Positions 18,788-29,404 of a stretch of 64,000 bases of DNA are shown in pieces. Position 1 is the first letter of the stretch, and every line of letters starts with the position of its first letter. The DNA comes from Aliidiomarina sedimenti (GTDB lineage: Bacteria; Pseudomonadota; Gammaproteobacteria; Enterobacterales; Alteromonadaceae): assembly GCF_003986955.1 (NCBI RefSeq), contig NZ_PIPN01000004.1, positions 62,001 to 126,000 on the forward strand. The letters are read 5' to 3'. A model generated the notes under the pieces. The model saw only the letters and a list, made by a program, of their open reading frames with translations. It made no database searches and was not told where the DNA came from. The position numbers and the translations under genes are program-made.

Positions 18788-19831
18788 ATGGCTGAGTACC
18801 TTCGGCGCACTAACCCGCAACCCTTCGTTAAAACACGCGAGCAGGAGACCAAAATTGGTCAGGCTATCGCCTGCCTGCGTGAAGGCGATGACTTCAACGA
18901 CCTGTTGACCAGCCACCTTGCTGATGGTTGCAAAGTGGCGTTGCTCGGCGTGCCTGAGTCGATTGGACCGCGGGCTAACTGTGGCCGGGGTGGCTCTGAC
19001 GGGGGCTGGCAGGCATTTTTAACTTCCTTTTTGAACTTGCAGGCGACTCCCGCCATGCCGGTACACGAACTACTTTTGCTGGGCCATGTTGACTGCGACG
19101 ATCTGATGGCTGAGGCGGCCGATCTGGATGCTGCCGACGCACAGGATCTGAATCGTTTACGTGAACTCTGTGCGCAGGTTGACCAGCGTGTGCTGCAGGT
19201 TTTACGACCGCTCTTCGACGCCGGCTATGAAGTGATCTTAATTGGTGGTGGGCATAACAATGCCTACCCACTACTAACCGCCTTGTATGAAAGTCAGAAG
19301 CAGCGTTGCGGCAGTGTAAATCTGGACCCGCACGCTGATTTTCGCCCCCGTGAAGGACGCCATAGCGGCAACGGCTTTAGCTATGCGTACATGGAAGGGG
19401 CATTGTCGAATTATCATGTGGTGTCGCTGCATGAAGGGAAAAACTCCGCAACCAGCCTTAAGCAAATGGCAGATGCAGGGTTTAGCTACCACAGCATTCA
19501 TCGTCTTTATGATATGCAGTTTGTCGACGCACTCGAAGAGGTCAGCGCCCTGGCGAAAAGCTGGGACCAGCCGACCGGTATTGAAGTCGATGTCGATGCT
19601 ATTATGCAGGCCCCGGCCAGCGCTCTGAACTACACAGGTGTCAGCATGGCCCAGGGGTATCGCTTTGTCTCCCGCCTCGCCAGCCTGCCTCAGGTTCATT
19701 ACGTACACCTTGCTGAGGCAGCGCCAGCGCGGCATCCGGCAGGGCAAGCGGCTGGCTTAATGGCAAGTGGTCAGTTACTGACGGAGCTTACCCTGGCGTA
19801 CTTGTTTGGTCGTGAACAGCGCGCCCTTTAA
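18788..19831 (+). CDS. hutG: Formimidoylglutamase
   Basis: Arginase/ureohydrolase-family enzyme, predicted to hydrolyse N-formimidoyl-L-glutamate to glutamate and formamide, the last step of histidine degradation. 347 residues. The binuclear manganese ligands are visible as GGGHNNAYP, DPHADFRPREGRHSGN (DAHxD-like) and the EVDVDA pair near residue 265. The family also includes agmatinases and arginases, but the neighbouring hut genes favour HutG. It lies behind rraA, outside the HutC-controlled operons, and its last 44 bp are antisense to the end of hutI. Confidence 0.85.
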   Translation: MAEYLRRTNPQPFVKTREQETKIGQAIACLREGDDFNDLLTSHLADGCKVALLGVPESIGPRANCGRGGSDGGWQAFLTSFLNLQATPAMPVHELLLLGHVDCDDLMAEAADLDAADAQDLNRLRELCAQVDQRVLQVLRPLFDAGYEVILIGGGHNNAYPLLTALYESQKQRCGSVNLDPHADFRPREGRHSGNGFSYAYMEGALSNYHVVSLHEGKNSATSLKQMADAGFSYHSIHRLYDMQFVDALEEVSALAKSWDQPTGIEVDVDAIMQAPASALNYTGVSMAQGYRFVSRLASLPQVHYVHLAEAAPARHPAGQAAGLMASGQLLTELTLAYLFGREQRAL

Positions 19832-21029
19832 ACCAGCGCTGACGTAACGGGTTCACGCCAAACTGGTAACATAGCTCGGCAGGCTCTGCGACATTCCACA
19901 ACACCAGATTCGCCTGCTTACCTGCCTGCAACACTCCACTTTCGTTTTGTCCTAACGCCTTGGCTGCGTGACAGGTCATGCCGGCCAGGGCTTCTTCCGG
20001 GGTCAGGCGGAAAATTGTCGACGCCATGTGCAGCATTAACTGAGCGTTATGAATCGGCGACGAGCCTGGGTTGGCATCTGTGGCAATCGCAATAGGCACT
20101 CCCGCTGCACGCAAGGCATCGATCGGCGGGTATTTGGTTTCACGTAAGAAGTAAAACGCACCGGGTAATAACACAGCGACCGTACCGGCTTGTTTCATCG
20201 CAGCTATACCCTGCTCTGACAGGTATTCAAGGTGGTCGGCGGAGAGCCCTTGGTAGTCAGCCACCAGCGCTGCGCCGTCCTGATCACTGAGCTGCTCGGC
20301 ATGCAGTTTGACTGGCAGGTTAAAGCCTTGTGCCGCTTTAAATACACGCTCGGTTTGCGCTCTGGAAAAACCAATTCGTTCGCAAAACACATCCACCGCA
20401 TCGACCAGACCTTCGGCGACCGCCTGTGGCAGCATCTGCTCACAAATGTATTCAATGTAGCCGTCGCTGTTGTCCTTGTATTCTTCCGGTAACGCATGCG
20501 CGGCGAGGAAGGTGGTATGCACGTTAATCGGCAGCGTCGCGCCCAAACGCCGCGCGACCCGTAACTGTTTAAGCTCGGTTTCCGTATCAAGACCATAACC
20601 AGACTTGATCTCCAGCTCCGTCACCCCCTGGTCAATTAATGCTGCGGCGCGTACGGCGGCTAACTGATACAGCTCATCTTCGCTGGCGGCGCGGGTGGCG
20701 CGGACGGTCGATAAGATGCCTCCCCCGGCGTTAGCGATCTCTTCGTAACTGGCACCATGCAAGCGCATCGAAAACTCATTGGCGCGTGAACCGGCCCACA
20801 CCAGGTGGGTATGGCAGTCAATCAGACCGGGGCTCAATACACCGCCGTGACCATCCACGTTCGTCGCGTCTTCAGGTTGCTGCGGGAGCTCGTCCTGCGG
20901 ACCGCACCAAAGAATCTGTTCGCCCTCAATGACCAGCGCGCCGTTCTCTACCAGACCGAAACCGGCTGAACGGTCAGCTCCCTGCTGCATGGTGGCCAGG
21001 GTCACGTTGTGAATAACTGTGCGCGGCAT
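19788..21029 (-). CDS. hutI: Imidazolonepropionase
   Basis: Hydrolyses imidazolone-5-propionate to formimidoylglutamate, the third step of histidine degradation. 413 residues. Amidohydrolase-superfamily metal ligands are visible in DCHTHLVWAGSR (HxH near residue 74), KLHAEQLSD (His), SADHLEYLS (His) and ATDANPGSSP (Asp). It diverges from hutC, with the HutC palindrome 44 bp upstream of its start, and overlaps the 3' end of convergent hutG by 44 bp. Confidence 0.96.
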   Translation of the reverse strand: MPRTVIHNVTLATMQQGADRSAGFGLVENGALVIEGEQILWCGPQDELPQQPEDATNVDGHGGVLSPGLIDCHTHLVWAGSRANEFSMRLHGASYEEIANAGGGILSTVRATRAASEDELYQLAAVRAAALIDQGVTELEIKSGYGLDTETELKQLRVARRLGATLPINVHTTFLAAHALPEEYKDNSDGYIEYICEQMLPQAVAEGLVDAVDVFCERIGFSRAQTERVFKAAQGFNLPVKLHAEQLSDQDGAALVADYQGLSADHLEYLSEQGIAAMKQAGTVAVLLPGAFYFLRETKYPPIDALRAAGVPIAIATDANPGSSPIHNAQLMLHMASTIFRLTPEEALAGMTCHAAKALGQNESGVLQAGKQANLVLWNVAEPAELCYQFGVNPLRQRWFKGRAVHDQTSTPG

Positions 21030-21072
21030 AATGTCTCCTAATTTGCTTTTCCTGCATCGTTGCTACATGCTA

Positions 21073-21084
21073 TTGTATATACAA
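21073..21084. promoter_or_regulatory. HutC operator palindrome
   Basis: TTGTATATACAA is a perfect 12-bp palindrome, 44 bp upstream of hutI and 37 bp upstream of hutC. HutC-type GntR regulators bind TGTATATACA-like palindromes and are released by urocanate. One site here can control both diverging transcripts, including hutC itself. Confidence 0.85.
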
Positions 21085-21120
21085 CATCAAGACAAGTTTG
21101 TTTGCCAGGGTAAAGAACCG

Positions 21121-21852
21121 ATGAAATATGATCATATTAAACAAGCTGTGTATCGCAAGATTGAATCGGGTGAATGGCCGGAACATCACCCTGTCAGTTC
21201 AGAAAACCAGCTAGCTAAAGAGTTCCAGGTGAGCCGGATGACGGCGCGCCGGGCACTGCAGGAATTATCCGATGAAGGGCTGGTGGTCCGGACCCGTGGC
21301 GCCGGTACCTTTGTTGCCCCGCTGAAATCTCAGTCGGCCTTGCTGACCATTCGCAACATTGCTGATGAGATCCGTTTGCGTAAACACCGTCACCATGCGG
21401 TGGTCCGGTTGTTGGAAGAGGTTGATGCGGAACCAGGCTTAGCCACACTATTCGGTCTGCAGCAGGGCGCTAAAGTCTGGCATTCGGTGATCACCCATTT
21501 TGAAAATGGGCATGCGGTGCAGGTCGAAGACCGCCATATAAATCCAGCGTTGGTGCCCCACTACCTTGAGCAGGACTTTACCCTGCGTACGCCGCATGAA
21601 TATCTGTGTGAAGTGACCCCGTTAACCGAGGCCAGTCACCAGATTGAAGCGGTGTCGCCGACCAGTATGCAGCAGCAATGGCTGGATCTGGATCAGGCAG
21701 AACCCTGTTTACAAATTCAGCGGCGCACCTGGGCGCGCGAAGGCATGGTCAGTCAGGCCGTGCTCACCCACCCAGGCAGCCGTTTCCGCCTAGGCGGACA
21801 TATGACCTTTTCTCAGAAAGCCAAAGTGCTGAAAACACAAACAAAAAAGTAA
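21121..21852 (+). CDS. hutC: Histidine utilization repressor HutC (GntR family)
   Basis: 243 residues from ATG 21121; the open frame extends 34 codons upstream but that part covers the operator and is not protein-like. The N-terminal winged helix-turn-helix contains HPVSSENQLAKEFQVSRMTARRALQEL and RTRGAGTFV. The C-terminal UTRA ligand domain (about 95-235) binds urocanate in characterised HutC proteins. It is the first gene of hutC-hutU-hutH and autoregulates through the palindrome at 21073-21084. Confidence 0.95.
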   Translation: MKYDHIKQAVYRKIESGEWPEHHPVSSENQLAKEFQVSRMTARRALQELSDEGLVVRTRGAGTFVAPLKSQSALLTIRNIADEIRLRKHRHHAVVRLLEEVDAEPGLATLFGLQQGAKVWHSVITHFENGHAVQVEDRHINPALVPHYLEQDFTLRTPHEYLCEVTPLTEASHQIEAVSPTSMQQQWLDLDQAEPCLQIQRRTWAREGMVSQAVLTHPGSRFRLGGHMTFSQKAKVLKTQTKK

Positions 21853-21879
21853 GCGGAGCTAACCGCAGCAGGAGTAACC

Positions 21880-23571
21880 ATGAAAGATTCCCGTTTTGAC
21901 CCCACGCGTGTGGTACGAGCGCCGCGCGGATCTGAAAAAACCGCGAAAAGCTGGCTGACTGAAGCCGCCAAACGGATGTTAATGAATAACCTCGACCCAG
22001 AGGTTGCCGAGCATCCGCAAGGTCTGGTGGTGTACGGCGGTATTGGTCGTGCAGCCCGCGACTGGCAGTGTTTTGATACCATTGTTGAAGTGCTGGATCG
22101 GCTTGAAGACGATGAGTCGTTACTGGTGCAAAGCGGCAAACCAGTGGGTGTCTTCAAAACCCATACAGACGCGCCACGGGTGCTTATTGCTAACTCGAAT
22201 CTGGTGCCGAACTGGGCGAACTGGGACCACTTTAACGAACTGGATAAAAAAGGTTTGATGATGTACGGCCAGATGACCGCTGGTTCGTGGATCTATATTG
22301 GCTCTCAGGGCATTGTGCAGGGCACCTACGAGACTTTTGGCGCGGTAGCGCGGCAGCACTTTAATGGAGAAGCTTCAGGTAAGTGGGTACTTACTGGTGG
22401 GCTTGGTGGAATGGGTGGCGCGCAGCCACTGGCTGCGACCATGGCAGGCTTTTCGATGCTCGCCTGTGACGTCGATGAGAGCCGCATCGATTTTCGTCTG
22501 CGGACCCGCTATGTCGATGTCAAAGCGACGGATCTGGATGATGCACTGGCCAAGCTGGAGCAGGCAAAAACCGACGGCAAGGCGATTTCAGTCGGTCTGG
22601 TCGCGAATGCTGCAGATGTTTACGATGAACTGGTGCAACGCAATGTGACGCCGGATGTAGTGACCGATCAGACCTCAGCTCATGACCCTTTAAATGGCTA
22701 CCTGCCGCAAGGCTGGAGCATGCAGGAGGCGGCGGATAAGCGCGAAAGCGACCCGGCTGCTGTGGTCACAGCTGCCAAGCAATCGATGGCGGTGCAGGTT
22801 AAAGCGATGCTGACCATGCAGGATCGCGGCGCCGCGGTACTTGATTACGGCAACAATATCCGCCAGATGGCGAAAGACGAAGGGGTTGAAAATGCATTCG
22901 ACTTCCCCGGTTTCGTACCCGCCTATATTCGCCCGCTGTTTTGTGAAGGGATTGGCCCCTTCCGCTGGGTGGCGCTGTCAGGTGACCCGGAAGATATTTA
23001 CAAAACCGATGCCAAAGTGAAAGAGCTTATCCCCGATGATGCCCATTTGCATAACTGGCTGGACATGGCCAGAGAGCGTATTGCGTTTCAGGGCCTGCCG
23101 TCACGAATTTGCTGGATCGGCTTAAAAGACCGGGCGCGTATTGCGCGGGCTTTTAACGACATGGTTAAGAGCGGCGAGTTGAAAGCACCGGTGGTGATCG
23201 GCCGTGACCACCTCGACTCCGGCTCAGTAGCCAGCCCGAACCGCGAAACTGAAGCCATGCTTGATGGCTCTGATGCGGTATCTGACTGGCCATTATTAAA
23301 TGCGTTATTAAGTACAGCAGGAGGCGCCACCTGGGTCAGCCTGCACCATGGCGGCGGTGTCGGCATGGGTTATTCCCAGCATGCCGGAGTGGTGATTGTT
23401 GCCGATGGCAGCGATGAAGCAGACGCCCGTCTGGCGCGGGTGTTATGGAATGACCCTGCGACCGGCGTTATGCGCCACGCCGACGCCGGCTACGATATTG
23501 CGAAGCGCTGCGCAGACGAGCAGGGCCTGGATTTACCAATGCTGAATAAGACAAAGAGTAAGCAATCATGA
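21880..23571 (+). CDS. hutU: Urocanate hydratase
   Basis: Converts urocanate to imidazolone propionate with tightly bound NAD+ acting as an electrophile. 563 residues, typical length. Key blocks are [12 protein letters not shown], the [13 protein letters not shown] nucleotide loop and [10 protein letters not shown], whose Cys411 corresponds to the conserved active-site cysteine of Pseudomonas urocanase. It ends in an ATGA overlap with hutH, indicating translational coupling. Confidence 0.98.
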   Translation: MKDSRFDPTRVVRAPRGSEKTAKSWLTEAAKRMLMNNLDPEVAEHPQGLVVYGGIGRAARDWQCFDTIVEVLDRLEDDESLLVQSGKPVGVFKTHTDAPRVLIANSNLVPNWANWDHFNELDKKGLMMYGQMTAGSWIYIGSQGIVQGTYETFGAVARQHFNGEASGKWVLTGGLGGMGGAQPLAATMAGFSMLACDVDESRIDFRLRTRYVDVKATDLDDALAKLEQAKTDGKAISVGLVANAADVYDELVQRNVTPDVVTDQTSAHDPLNGYLPQGWSMQEAADKRESDPAAVVTAAKQSMAVQVKAMLTMQDRGAAVLDYGNNIRQMAKDEGVENAFDFPGFVPAYIRPLFCEGIGPFRWVALSGDPEDIYKTDAKVKELIPDDAHLHNWLDMARERIAFQGLPSRICWIGLKDRARIARAFNDMVKSGELKAPVVIGRDHLDSGSVASPNRETEAMLDGSDAVSDWPLLNALLSTAGGATWVSLHHGGGVGMGYSQHAGVVIVADGSDEADARLARVLWNDPATGVMRHADAGYDIAKRCADEQGLDLPMLNKTKSKQS

Positions 23572-25109
23572 TTAAATTTGAATTACAGCCTGGTGCGCTG
23601 ACCTTAAGTCAGTTACGTCAGTTTGACCGCGAAGCGGTCACCTTAACGCTCAATAACGAAACACGCACCAGCATTCAGCAATCGGCAGAAACGGTTGCCC
23701 GGGTGCTGGCCGAAGGGCGCGTGGTATACGGAATCAATACAGGCTTCGGACTGCTGGCGAATACCCGGATTAAACCGGAAGAGCTAACCGAACTGCAGCG
23801 TAAGATAGTGCTTTCGCATGCCGCGGGCGTTGGCAATTTTATGAAAGATGCCGTAGTGCGTCTGATGCTGGTGCTAAAAATCAACTCGCTGGCGCGTGGA
23901 TATTCCGGTGTGCGACTGCAGGTGATGGATGCACTGAGTGCTCTGCTTGAGCATGAGGTCTACCCCTGTATTCCGGAAAAAGGCTCGGTCGGCGCAAGTG
24001 GCGATCTGGCACCCCTGGCGCATCTGGTACTGCCGTTATTAGGTGAAGGCAAGGTGCGTTATAAAGGTGAAGTGATGAGCTCCGCCGAAGGCCTGAAGCA
24101 CGCCGGACTTGAGCCGATGGAGCTGGCGCCGAAAGAAGGTCTGGCGTTACTAAACGGGACTCAGGCGTCGACCGCTCTGGCTTTACACAGTTTGTTTGCG
24201 ATTGAAGATATTTTCAACGCCGCTGTGTTAACCGGTGCAATGAGTGTCGAGGCTGCACTGGGTTCACGTACTCCATTTGACCCGCGAATTCATGCGGTGC
24301 GTGGTCAGAGCGGACAAATTAAGGTCGCGGCCGCGTTGCGCGAGATCCTCACTGAAGAGAGTGAGATTGGCTCGTCGCATGAGAATTGCGGCAAGGTTCA
24401 GGACCCCTATTCATTGCGTTGTCAGCCCCAGGTTATGGGCGCTATTTACGACCAGCTTTGCTTTAATGCCAGTGTACTGGAATGTGAAGCAAACGGAGTC
24501 ACCGATAACCCGCTGGTGTTTGCCGATGACAACGATATTCTGTCGGGCGGTAATTTCCACGCTGAACCCGTGGCGCTGGCTGCGGATGCCCTGGCGATTG
24601 CCTGCAGTGAAATTGGTAGCCTGTCGGAGCGCCGGATGGCGCTGCTGATCGACCAGAACCTGAGTAATCTGCCGCCATTTCTGGTTGAAAACGGTGGAGT
24701 CAATTCAGGATTTATGCTGGCGCAGGTAACTGCCGCCGCGCTGGCGTCTGAAAACAAAAGTCTGGCGCACCCGGCATCCGTAGATAGCTTACCGACCAGT
24801 GCGAACCAGGAAGACCATGTGTCGATGGCGACCTTTGCCGCACGTCGATTGCAGGACATTGCTGGCAACACTGCACACATACTGGCGGTCGAATTATTAG
24901 CGGCAGCGCAGGGGGTCGACTTCCGTCGTCCGTTAACCTCGTCACCGCTGCTCGAAAAAGTGCATGCGACGGTTCGCCGCGAAGTGAGCTTTTATAGTGA
25001 AGATCGTTACTTTTCGCCGGATATCGAAGCGATTGGTCGCTTAGTTTTAAGTGGTGAGTTAAGCTCGTACATCAGTATGGGCCCCAGTCTCGGGCAGGCG
25101 ACGGCTTAA
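23568..25109 (+). CDS. hutH: Histidine ammonia-lyase
   Basis: Non-oxidative deamination of histidine to urocanate, the first step of the pathway. 513 residues. The Ala143-Ser144-Gly145 triad in [14 protein letters not shown] cyclises to the MIO cofactor, and YGINTGFG near residue 53 supplies the catalytic tyrosine region. It overlaps hutU by 4 bp at its start and overlaps the convergent yiiD-like gene by 4 bp at its stop. Confidence 0.98.
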   Translation: MIKFELQPGALTLSQLRQFDREAVTLTLNNETRTSIQQSAETVARVLAEGRVVYGINTGFGLLANTRIKPEELTELQRKIVLSHAAGVGNFMKDAVVRLMLVLKINSLARGYSGVRLQVMDALSALLEHEVYPCIPEKGSVGASGDLAPLAHLVLPLLGEGKVRYKGEVMSSAEGLKHAGLEPMELAPKEGLALLNGTQASTALALHSLFAIEDIFNAAVLTGAMSVEAALGSRTPFDPRIHAVRGQSGQIKVAAALREILTEESEIGSSHENCGKVQDPYSLRCQPQVMGAIYDQLCFNASVLECEANGVTDNPLVFADDNDILSGGNFHAEPVALAADALAIACSEIGSLSERRMALLIDQNLSNLPPFLVENGGVNSGFMLAQVTAAALASENKSLAHPASVDSLPTSANQEDHVSMATFAARRLQDIAGNTAHILAVELLAAAQGVDFRRPLTSSPLLEKVHATVRREVSFYSEDRYFSPDIEAIGRLVLSGELSSYISMGPSLGQATA

Positions 25110-26011
25110 TCGCGAGGCGCCATCACCACATAACGGCCATTAAAATACGCCACGGGGGTGTCATTGTCATAGACAGTGACATCCACGTTTATATGCGCGT
25201 TCTTACCCTGCTTAAGCAATTGCATGTCGCCGTGCATATCGTCCAGCTCCACCACCGCACGAGGTTCTTCACCCAGCGGTTTAAGATACTTGATTGACCC
25301 TTCCGCCAGCACCACGCCACCTTGCAATGCCTTTTCCTGCAGTTGCAGCTGGACCATGCCCCAGCCGGTTAATGTCGCTAACGAATAAATGCTGCCAGCG
25401 AACATGGTGTCATGCACATTGATATTGCGTGCCAGTAACGCCCGGCATTCGAATTCGCGGCCCGTGTACTGGAAAATACGAATACCCATGGCATCACTAA
25501 TGGGGATGCGTTGCTGCCAGGTTTGCTGCAGCTCATGGCACCATTGCGGTCGGTAAATAATATGATTGGTAGCATCAATGTATTTAACCAGCTGATGCTC
25601 CGCCATCGGGTTTTGCATCGTGTCCGCTTCTTCTTTTAGCTCATAACCGCATTTGAGGTAAAAGCCCAGGGTGGTATCGCGTGAATTAATAATGACCCGC
25701 GCCGCCCCCTGGTCACGTGCGCGCAGCTCCAGATGCTGAATAATACGTACGCCGTGCCCCTCGCCCTGAATATCCGGTTTGACCGCCATAAAACGGATCT
25801 GCGCTTCTTCCGGGCTGTTAAAATGAAGACGGCCGATGCCAATTGGAGCTTTGTCGGCGTCCAGCAGCATACAATGCTCGCTGACCTGATCATATTCGTC
25901 ATGCTCAGAACCACGCGGGCGCTTAAACGGCTGGCGCAATATTTTCCAGCGTAACTGGAAATACTGTTCCAGTTCCTGGGGAGTTGAGGGAGTGATGATG
26001 GTGTAACGCAT
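25106..26011 (-). CDS. YiiD-like GNAT / hotdog two-domain protein
   Basis: 301 residues with an N-terminal GNAT-type acyltransferase fold (about 1-150, with the [19 protein letters not shown] acetyl-CoA loop) and a C-terminal thioesterase-like hotdog domain (about 155-300, [21 protein letters not shown]). This is the architecture of E. coli YiiD, whose hotdog domain has been reported to act as a malonyl-ACP decarboxylase in fatty acid initiation; I infer a similar role with moderate confidence. In E. coli the gene sits beside yihY and dtd, and both are close by here, on the opposite strand. Confidence 0.78.
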   Translation of the reverse strand: MRYTIITPSTPQELEQYFQLRWKILRQPFKRPRGSEHDEYDQVSEHCMLLDADKAPIGIGRLHFNSPEEAQIRFMAVKPDIQGEGHGVRIIQHLELRARDQGAARVIINSRDTTLGFYLKCGYELKEEADTMQNPMAEHQLVKYIDATNHIIYRPQWCHELQQTWQQRIPISDAMGIRIFQYTGREFECRALLARNINVHDTMFAGSIYSLATLTGWGMVQLQLQEKALQGGVVLAEGSIKYLKPLGEEPRAVVELDDMHGDMQLLKQGKNAHINVDVTVYDNDTPVAYFNGRYVVMAPRD

Positions 26012-26082
26012 AGCTTCCTGATCGCAGATGAATACCGTAAACTGATGCCCTGAGTTTAGTCTTATATACGGAACGTGTTTTA

Positions 26083-26772
26083 GTGCAGGCCGCAGATTTC
26101 GAACATGAGCTCGCGTCGACTACGCTGGTGTACCTTTCCAGGGACCCTGAGGTTAGAGTAGTGGTGCTGGAGAATCAAGTGTATCGCTTTATGCTAATGA
26201 ATGGAGATATTCAAAGCGTAATGGCGTTGGCTGATCCGCAAGCTATTGTATTTCCTCACCAGCAGCGCATGCTGCAGGTTCTCGATGATCTCCCTGAGGG
26301 TGCGCGGGTGCTTGAGCTGGGTCTTGGCGGGGGCAGCGCGTTGCGTCATGTTAACTACCAGCGACCAGACTTACACTGGACCAGTGTGGAGCATAGTGCT
26401 GAGATCATAAATCTGTACTGGGACTATTTTTCACCGCAAAGCCTGGCTGCAGACTTCGAATTCAATTCACGCCAGCAAATTGTGCTGGCCGACTGCACCG
26501 CCTTTCTGAATAAGCTCAGCGGCACGCGAAAGTTTGAGCTGATCCTATGTGATGTCTATGATGTAGTACAATCAGAGGTGTTGGAAAGGTGCTTAAACCA
26601 CCTTGCAGAGGGTGGCACGCTGGTTGTTAACTGGTTAGCGCTGAAGCAGCCACAAGGCGATAACAGTGAGAGTTTTTTCCGTCAGTTGCTGGCACCAGGA
26701 ACCTTTCAGCACAGCATGGATCGGGTGCCTGGTTTTGGCAATCAGATACATACCATACGTTGTCTGGACTAA
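26083..26772 (+). CDS. Spermidine-synthase-like SAM-fold protein
   Basis: 229 residues from a GTG at 26083; the ribosome-binding site is weak, so the start is uncertain. The Rossmann core VLELGLGGGSALRHV near residue 74, SVEHSAEII and LILCDVYD resemble spermidine synthase and class I methyltransferases. The aminopropyltransferase active-site motifs are not clearly complete, so a polyamine role should not be assumed. The stop overlaps the Shine-Dalgarno of yihY, so the two are cotranscribed. Confidence 0.7.
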   Translation: MQAADFEHELASTTLVYLSRDPEVRVVVLENQVYRFMLMNGDIQSVMALADPQAIVFPHQQRMLQVLDDLPEGARVLELGLGGGSALRHVNYQRPDLHWTSVEHSAEIINLYWDYFSPQSLAADFEFNSRQQIVLADCTAFLNKLSGTRKFELILCDVYDVVQSEVLERCLNHLAEGGTLVVNWLALKQPQGDNSESFFRQLLAPGTFQHSMDRVPGFGNQIHTIRCLD

Positions 26773-26780
26773 GGATACCT

Positions 26781-27758
26781 ATGACCGATTGGCAGAAGGT
26801 AAAGAAACACTTCTTTGGCGGCAGTAAACATGGCGTAGAGTTCCTCAAGTCACTTGTCGAGCGCTGCGGACACGATAAAGTCACGGTCACAGCCGGGCAT
26901 CTGACCTATGTCACCATGCTCTCGCTGGTCCCGTTGATGGCGGTGACCGTGGCCGTAATGGCAAGTTTACCGGCGTTTGAAGACTTACGCGACACCTTGC
27001 AAAGGGTGGTGCTGGCTAATCTGGTGCCCTCCACCAGTGAAGCGCTGGAAGAGTATATTGCGACCTTCGTTGAGAACGCCCGCCAGCTCTCGGCAATTGG
27101 TGTCTCCTTTCTGTTCATCGTCGCTATCATGCTGATGAGCAATATTGATAAATCACTCAACCGAATCTGGCGGATTACCAAAAAGCGCCGTCTCATCGTG
27201 TCGCTGGCGGTCTATTGGATGATTCTGACCATGGGGCCGATTCTGATTGGCCTCAGTATCGCAGCAAGCTCGTACTTACTAACCTTAACCGCGGCAGCCG
27301 ATCAATACGTGCGCGGCGTTAATTCATTGATGCTGACCTTGCTCCCGCTGATTACAACCACGGTCGCATTCCTGCTGGTTTACGTTCTGGTACCGAATAA
27401 AGTGGTTAAAGCACGGCATGCAATCTGGGGTGCTTTAGTCGCTGCTGTGCTGTTTGAGTTTGGCAAGAATGGTTTTAGCCTTTATCTGCAGTACTTTCCT
27501 ACCTACGAACGGGTATACGGTGCGGTGGCGACAGTACCGATTCTTATCGTGTGGATCTATCTGTCGTGGAACATTATTTTGCTGGGCGCCGAGGTCACTG
27601 CAACCGTCGAGGAATATCTGCGGGCGGATGAAGAGCTCTCTGAGGAAGAAAAAAAGGATCCGGATACAGACCATCACCATTTACTGGATCTGGATGAAGA
27701 CGATATAGAAAACAGTGAAGAAAAATCAAAAGACCGGGAAAAAGAGAGCAGGGAGTAA
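26781..27758 (+). CDS. yihY: YihY/BrkB-family inner-membrane protein
   Basis: 325 residues from ATG 26781, with AAGGA 5-9 nt upstream; an in-frame TTG at 26760 lies in the previous gene. Six or so membrane segments are visible (e.g. [53 protein letters not shown]), followed by a charged acidic C-terminal tail of about 50 residues. The family was once annotated as RNase BN in error; its function is not established. Followed by dtd after 2 bp, the same order as in E. coli. Confidence 0.9.
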   Translation: MTDWQKVKKHFFGGSKHGVEFLKSLVERCGHDKVTVTAGHLTYVTMLSLVPLMAVTVAVMASLPAFEDLRDTLQRVVLANLVPSTSEALEEYIATFVENARQLSAIGVSFLFIVAIMLMSNIDKSLNRIWRITKKRRLIVSLAVYWMILTMGPILIGLSIAASSYLLTLTAAADQYVRGVNSLMLTLLPLITTTVAFLLVYVLVPNKVVKARHAIWGALVAAVLFEFGKNGFSLYLQYFPTYERVYGAVATVPILIVWIYLSWNIILLGAEVTATVEEYLRADEELSEEEKKDPDTDHHHLLDLDEDDIENSEEKSKDREKESRE

Positions 27759-27760
27759 CT

Positions 27761-28201
27761 ATGAAAGCTCTGATTCAGCGAGTCAGTGAGGCTCGGGTTG
27801 TGGTTGAGGAGCAAACCGTCGGTGCGATAGACCAGGGTCTGTTGGTGTTGCTTGGGGTAGAAAAAGCAGACGACGAAAGCAAAGCAAGGCGCCTGGCAGA
27901 GCGTGTAGCGACCTACCGCATGTTCAGTGATGCTGAGGGTAAAATGAATCTCGATGTAGGGGATATCAACGGTTCGGTGCTGGTGGTGTCACAATTTACT
28001 CTCGCGGCCGATACCCGCAAAGGGCGGCGACCCAGCTTTTCCAGTGCCGCCGAGCCAGCGCTGGCAGAGCCAATGTATGAAGTCTTTTGTCAGCGGCTAA
28101 CTGAACTTGGGCTCCCCGTTGCCAGCGGGCAGTTCGCCGCCGACATGAAAGTCCATCTGGTGAATGACGGCCCCGTCACCTTCGAATTAAACGTTTCTTA
28201 A
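27761..28201 (+). CDS. dtd: D-aminoacyl-tRNA deacylase
   Basis: Cytosolic editing enzyme that cleaves D-amino acids (and glycine from tRNA-Ala) from tRNAs. 146 residues, standard length. The active-site motifs are [17 protein letters not shown] near residue 78 and VNDGPVTF at the C-terminus, which supply the cross-subunit Gly-Pro dipeptide. GGGAG lies just upstream, overlapping the yihY stop. Confidence 0.97.
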   Translation: MKALIQRVSEARVVVEEQTVGAIDQGLLVLLGVEKADDESKARRLAERVATYRMFSDAEGKMNLDVGDINGSVLVVSQFTLAADTRKGRRPSFSSAAEPALAEPMYEVFCQRLTELGLPVASGQFAADMKVHLVNDGPVTFELNVS

Positions 28202-28269
28202 GCTAAATCGGACCTGATTGCGTATAACCTTCTGAACATGAGCGGAACATGACTGCAAAAGGAAAGGTT

Positions 28270-28980
28270 ATGCGCGTGATAGTGATTGGTGCCGGTGGAG
28301 GCCTGGGGCGTGCTCTGGTTAACGAGTACCTGAAGCGAGGCGCTTCAGTTGAAGCGATCAGCAGACAGGCTGAGCCGGCAGACTTGCCGGCTGAAGCTCG
28401 TTGGTGGCAGGTCGAGGGTACACTGGCTGGATATCAGCAGGTATTTTCAGCGCTCGGCGACGAGGCGATGCAGCCGGATGTGGTTATTTCGGCGATTGGC
28501 TGGCTGCACCAGAGCGAATGGCAGCCTGAACGACGGATTGAAGCACTGACGATGGAGCAGCTGCAGACCTACTTCGAAATCAATGCCAGCTTGCCTGTAT
28601 TACTATTGCAGGCACTCAAGCCATTACTTCCCAAATCCCACCCATGCACACTGCTTCAGCTAGGTGCCAAAGTAGGCAGCATTAGCGACAATCAGCTTGG
28701 CGGCTGGTATGGCTATCGAGCCTCCAAGGCGGCGTTGAATATGCTCTATAAAACCGCTGCCATTGAGTTTCGGCGTACGCACAAAGCGCTCTGTCTTGCA
28801 GTTGTCCACCCTGGAACCACTGACACCGGGCTGTCCCAACCGTTTCAACAACGCATCGCCGCAGACAAGCTTTACAGCGCTGAGCAAAGTGCTGAGCGAA
28901 TTGCTAAGGTCGCGGAAGGTCTGACGCCCGCGCAAAGCGGCGGTTTCTGGTTCTGGGACGGGAGCCCGCTGCCCTACTAG
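28270..28980 (+). CDS. Short-chain dehydrogenase/reductase (CsgA/C-factor-like)
   Basis: 236 residues from ATG 28270, chosen over the in-frame ATG at 28249 because AAAAGGAAAGG lies just before it and the protein then begins with the typical beta-strand RVIVIGAGGGLGRAL. The catalytic YxxxK is YGYRASK near residue 155, with the serine in GAKVGSISDN. The NAD(P) loop is GAGGGLG. The substrate cannot be predicted; it is not obviously coupled to dtd (68 bp gap). Confidence 0.8.
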   Translation: MRVIVIGAGGGLGRALVNEYLKRGASVEAISRQAEPADLPAEARWWQVEGTLAGYQQVFSALGDEAMQPDVVISAIGWLHQSEWQPERRIEALTMEQLQTYFEINASLPVLLLQALKPLLPKSHPCTLLQLGAKVGSISDNQLGGWYGYRASKAALNMLYKTAAIEFRRTHKALCLAVVHPGTTDTGLSQPFQQRIAADKLYSAEQSAERIAKVAEGLTPAQSGGFWFWDGSPLPY

Positions 28981-29049
28981 TTGCCGTCTGCCTGAAAAAG
29001 GTTCATGATTAGACCGCAGCGTATACTTAGACTTCTTTAAGGAAGCCCG

Positions 29050-29304
29050 ATGAATTATTTTATTGCTTTAATTCTGCCCCCGCTGGCAGTTTTTCTTGCC
29101 CGTGCAGGCCTGCAAGTCGCCTTAAGCCTGTTGTTATTTGTACTGGCTATTTTAGCCATGGTGGGTGCCAATAGTGGTGCTTTTATGGGTGGCTACGCCG
29201 CCGGACCCGTGTTGTATGTCCTGTCAGTTATTCATGCATTTGTCTTCACGCATCGCTTTTATCAGCAAAGTTCAGGCAGCAATCACCCGCACCGTGACCA
29301 GTAA
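29050..29304 (+). CDS. Small Pmp3/YqaE-like membrane protein
   Basis: 84 residues with two hydrophobic segments and the family's signature pattern at the start (FIALILPPLAVFLARAG) and end (PVLYVLSVIHAFVFTHRFY). YqaE/Pmp3 peptides are stress-linked and affect membrane potential in yeast; the bacterial role is not settled. AAGGA is 7 nt upstream of the ATG. A longer, Ala/Gly-rich middle separates the two segments compared with the ~52-residue classical form. Confidence 0.65.
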   Translation: MNYFIALILPPLAVFLARAGLQVALSLLLFVLAILAMVGANSGAFMGGYAAGPVLYVLSVIHAFVFTHRFYQQSSGSNHPHRDQ

Positions 29305-29404
29305 AAATCCGCTGTTTCAATGTAAAGATGCCGTAAAATCAAGGGCATTGGTCGCGTTACCTCGGTAGACTGCCGCTTATATCAGAGTTTGCTAAGGAAG
29401 CACT

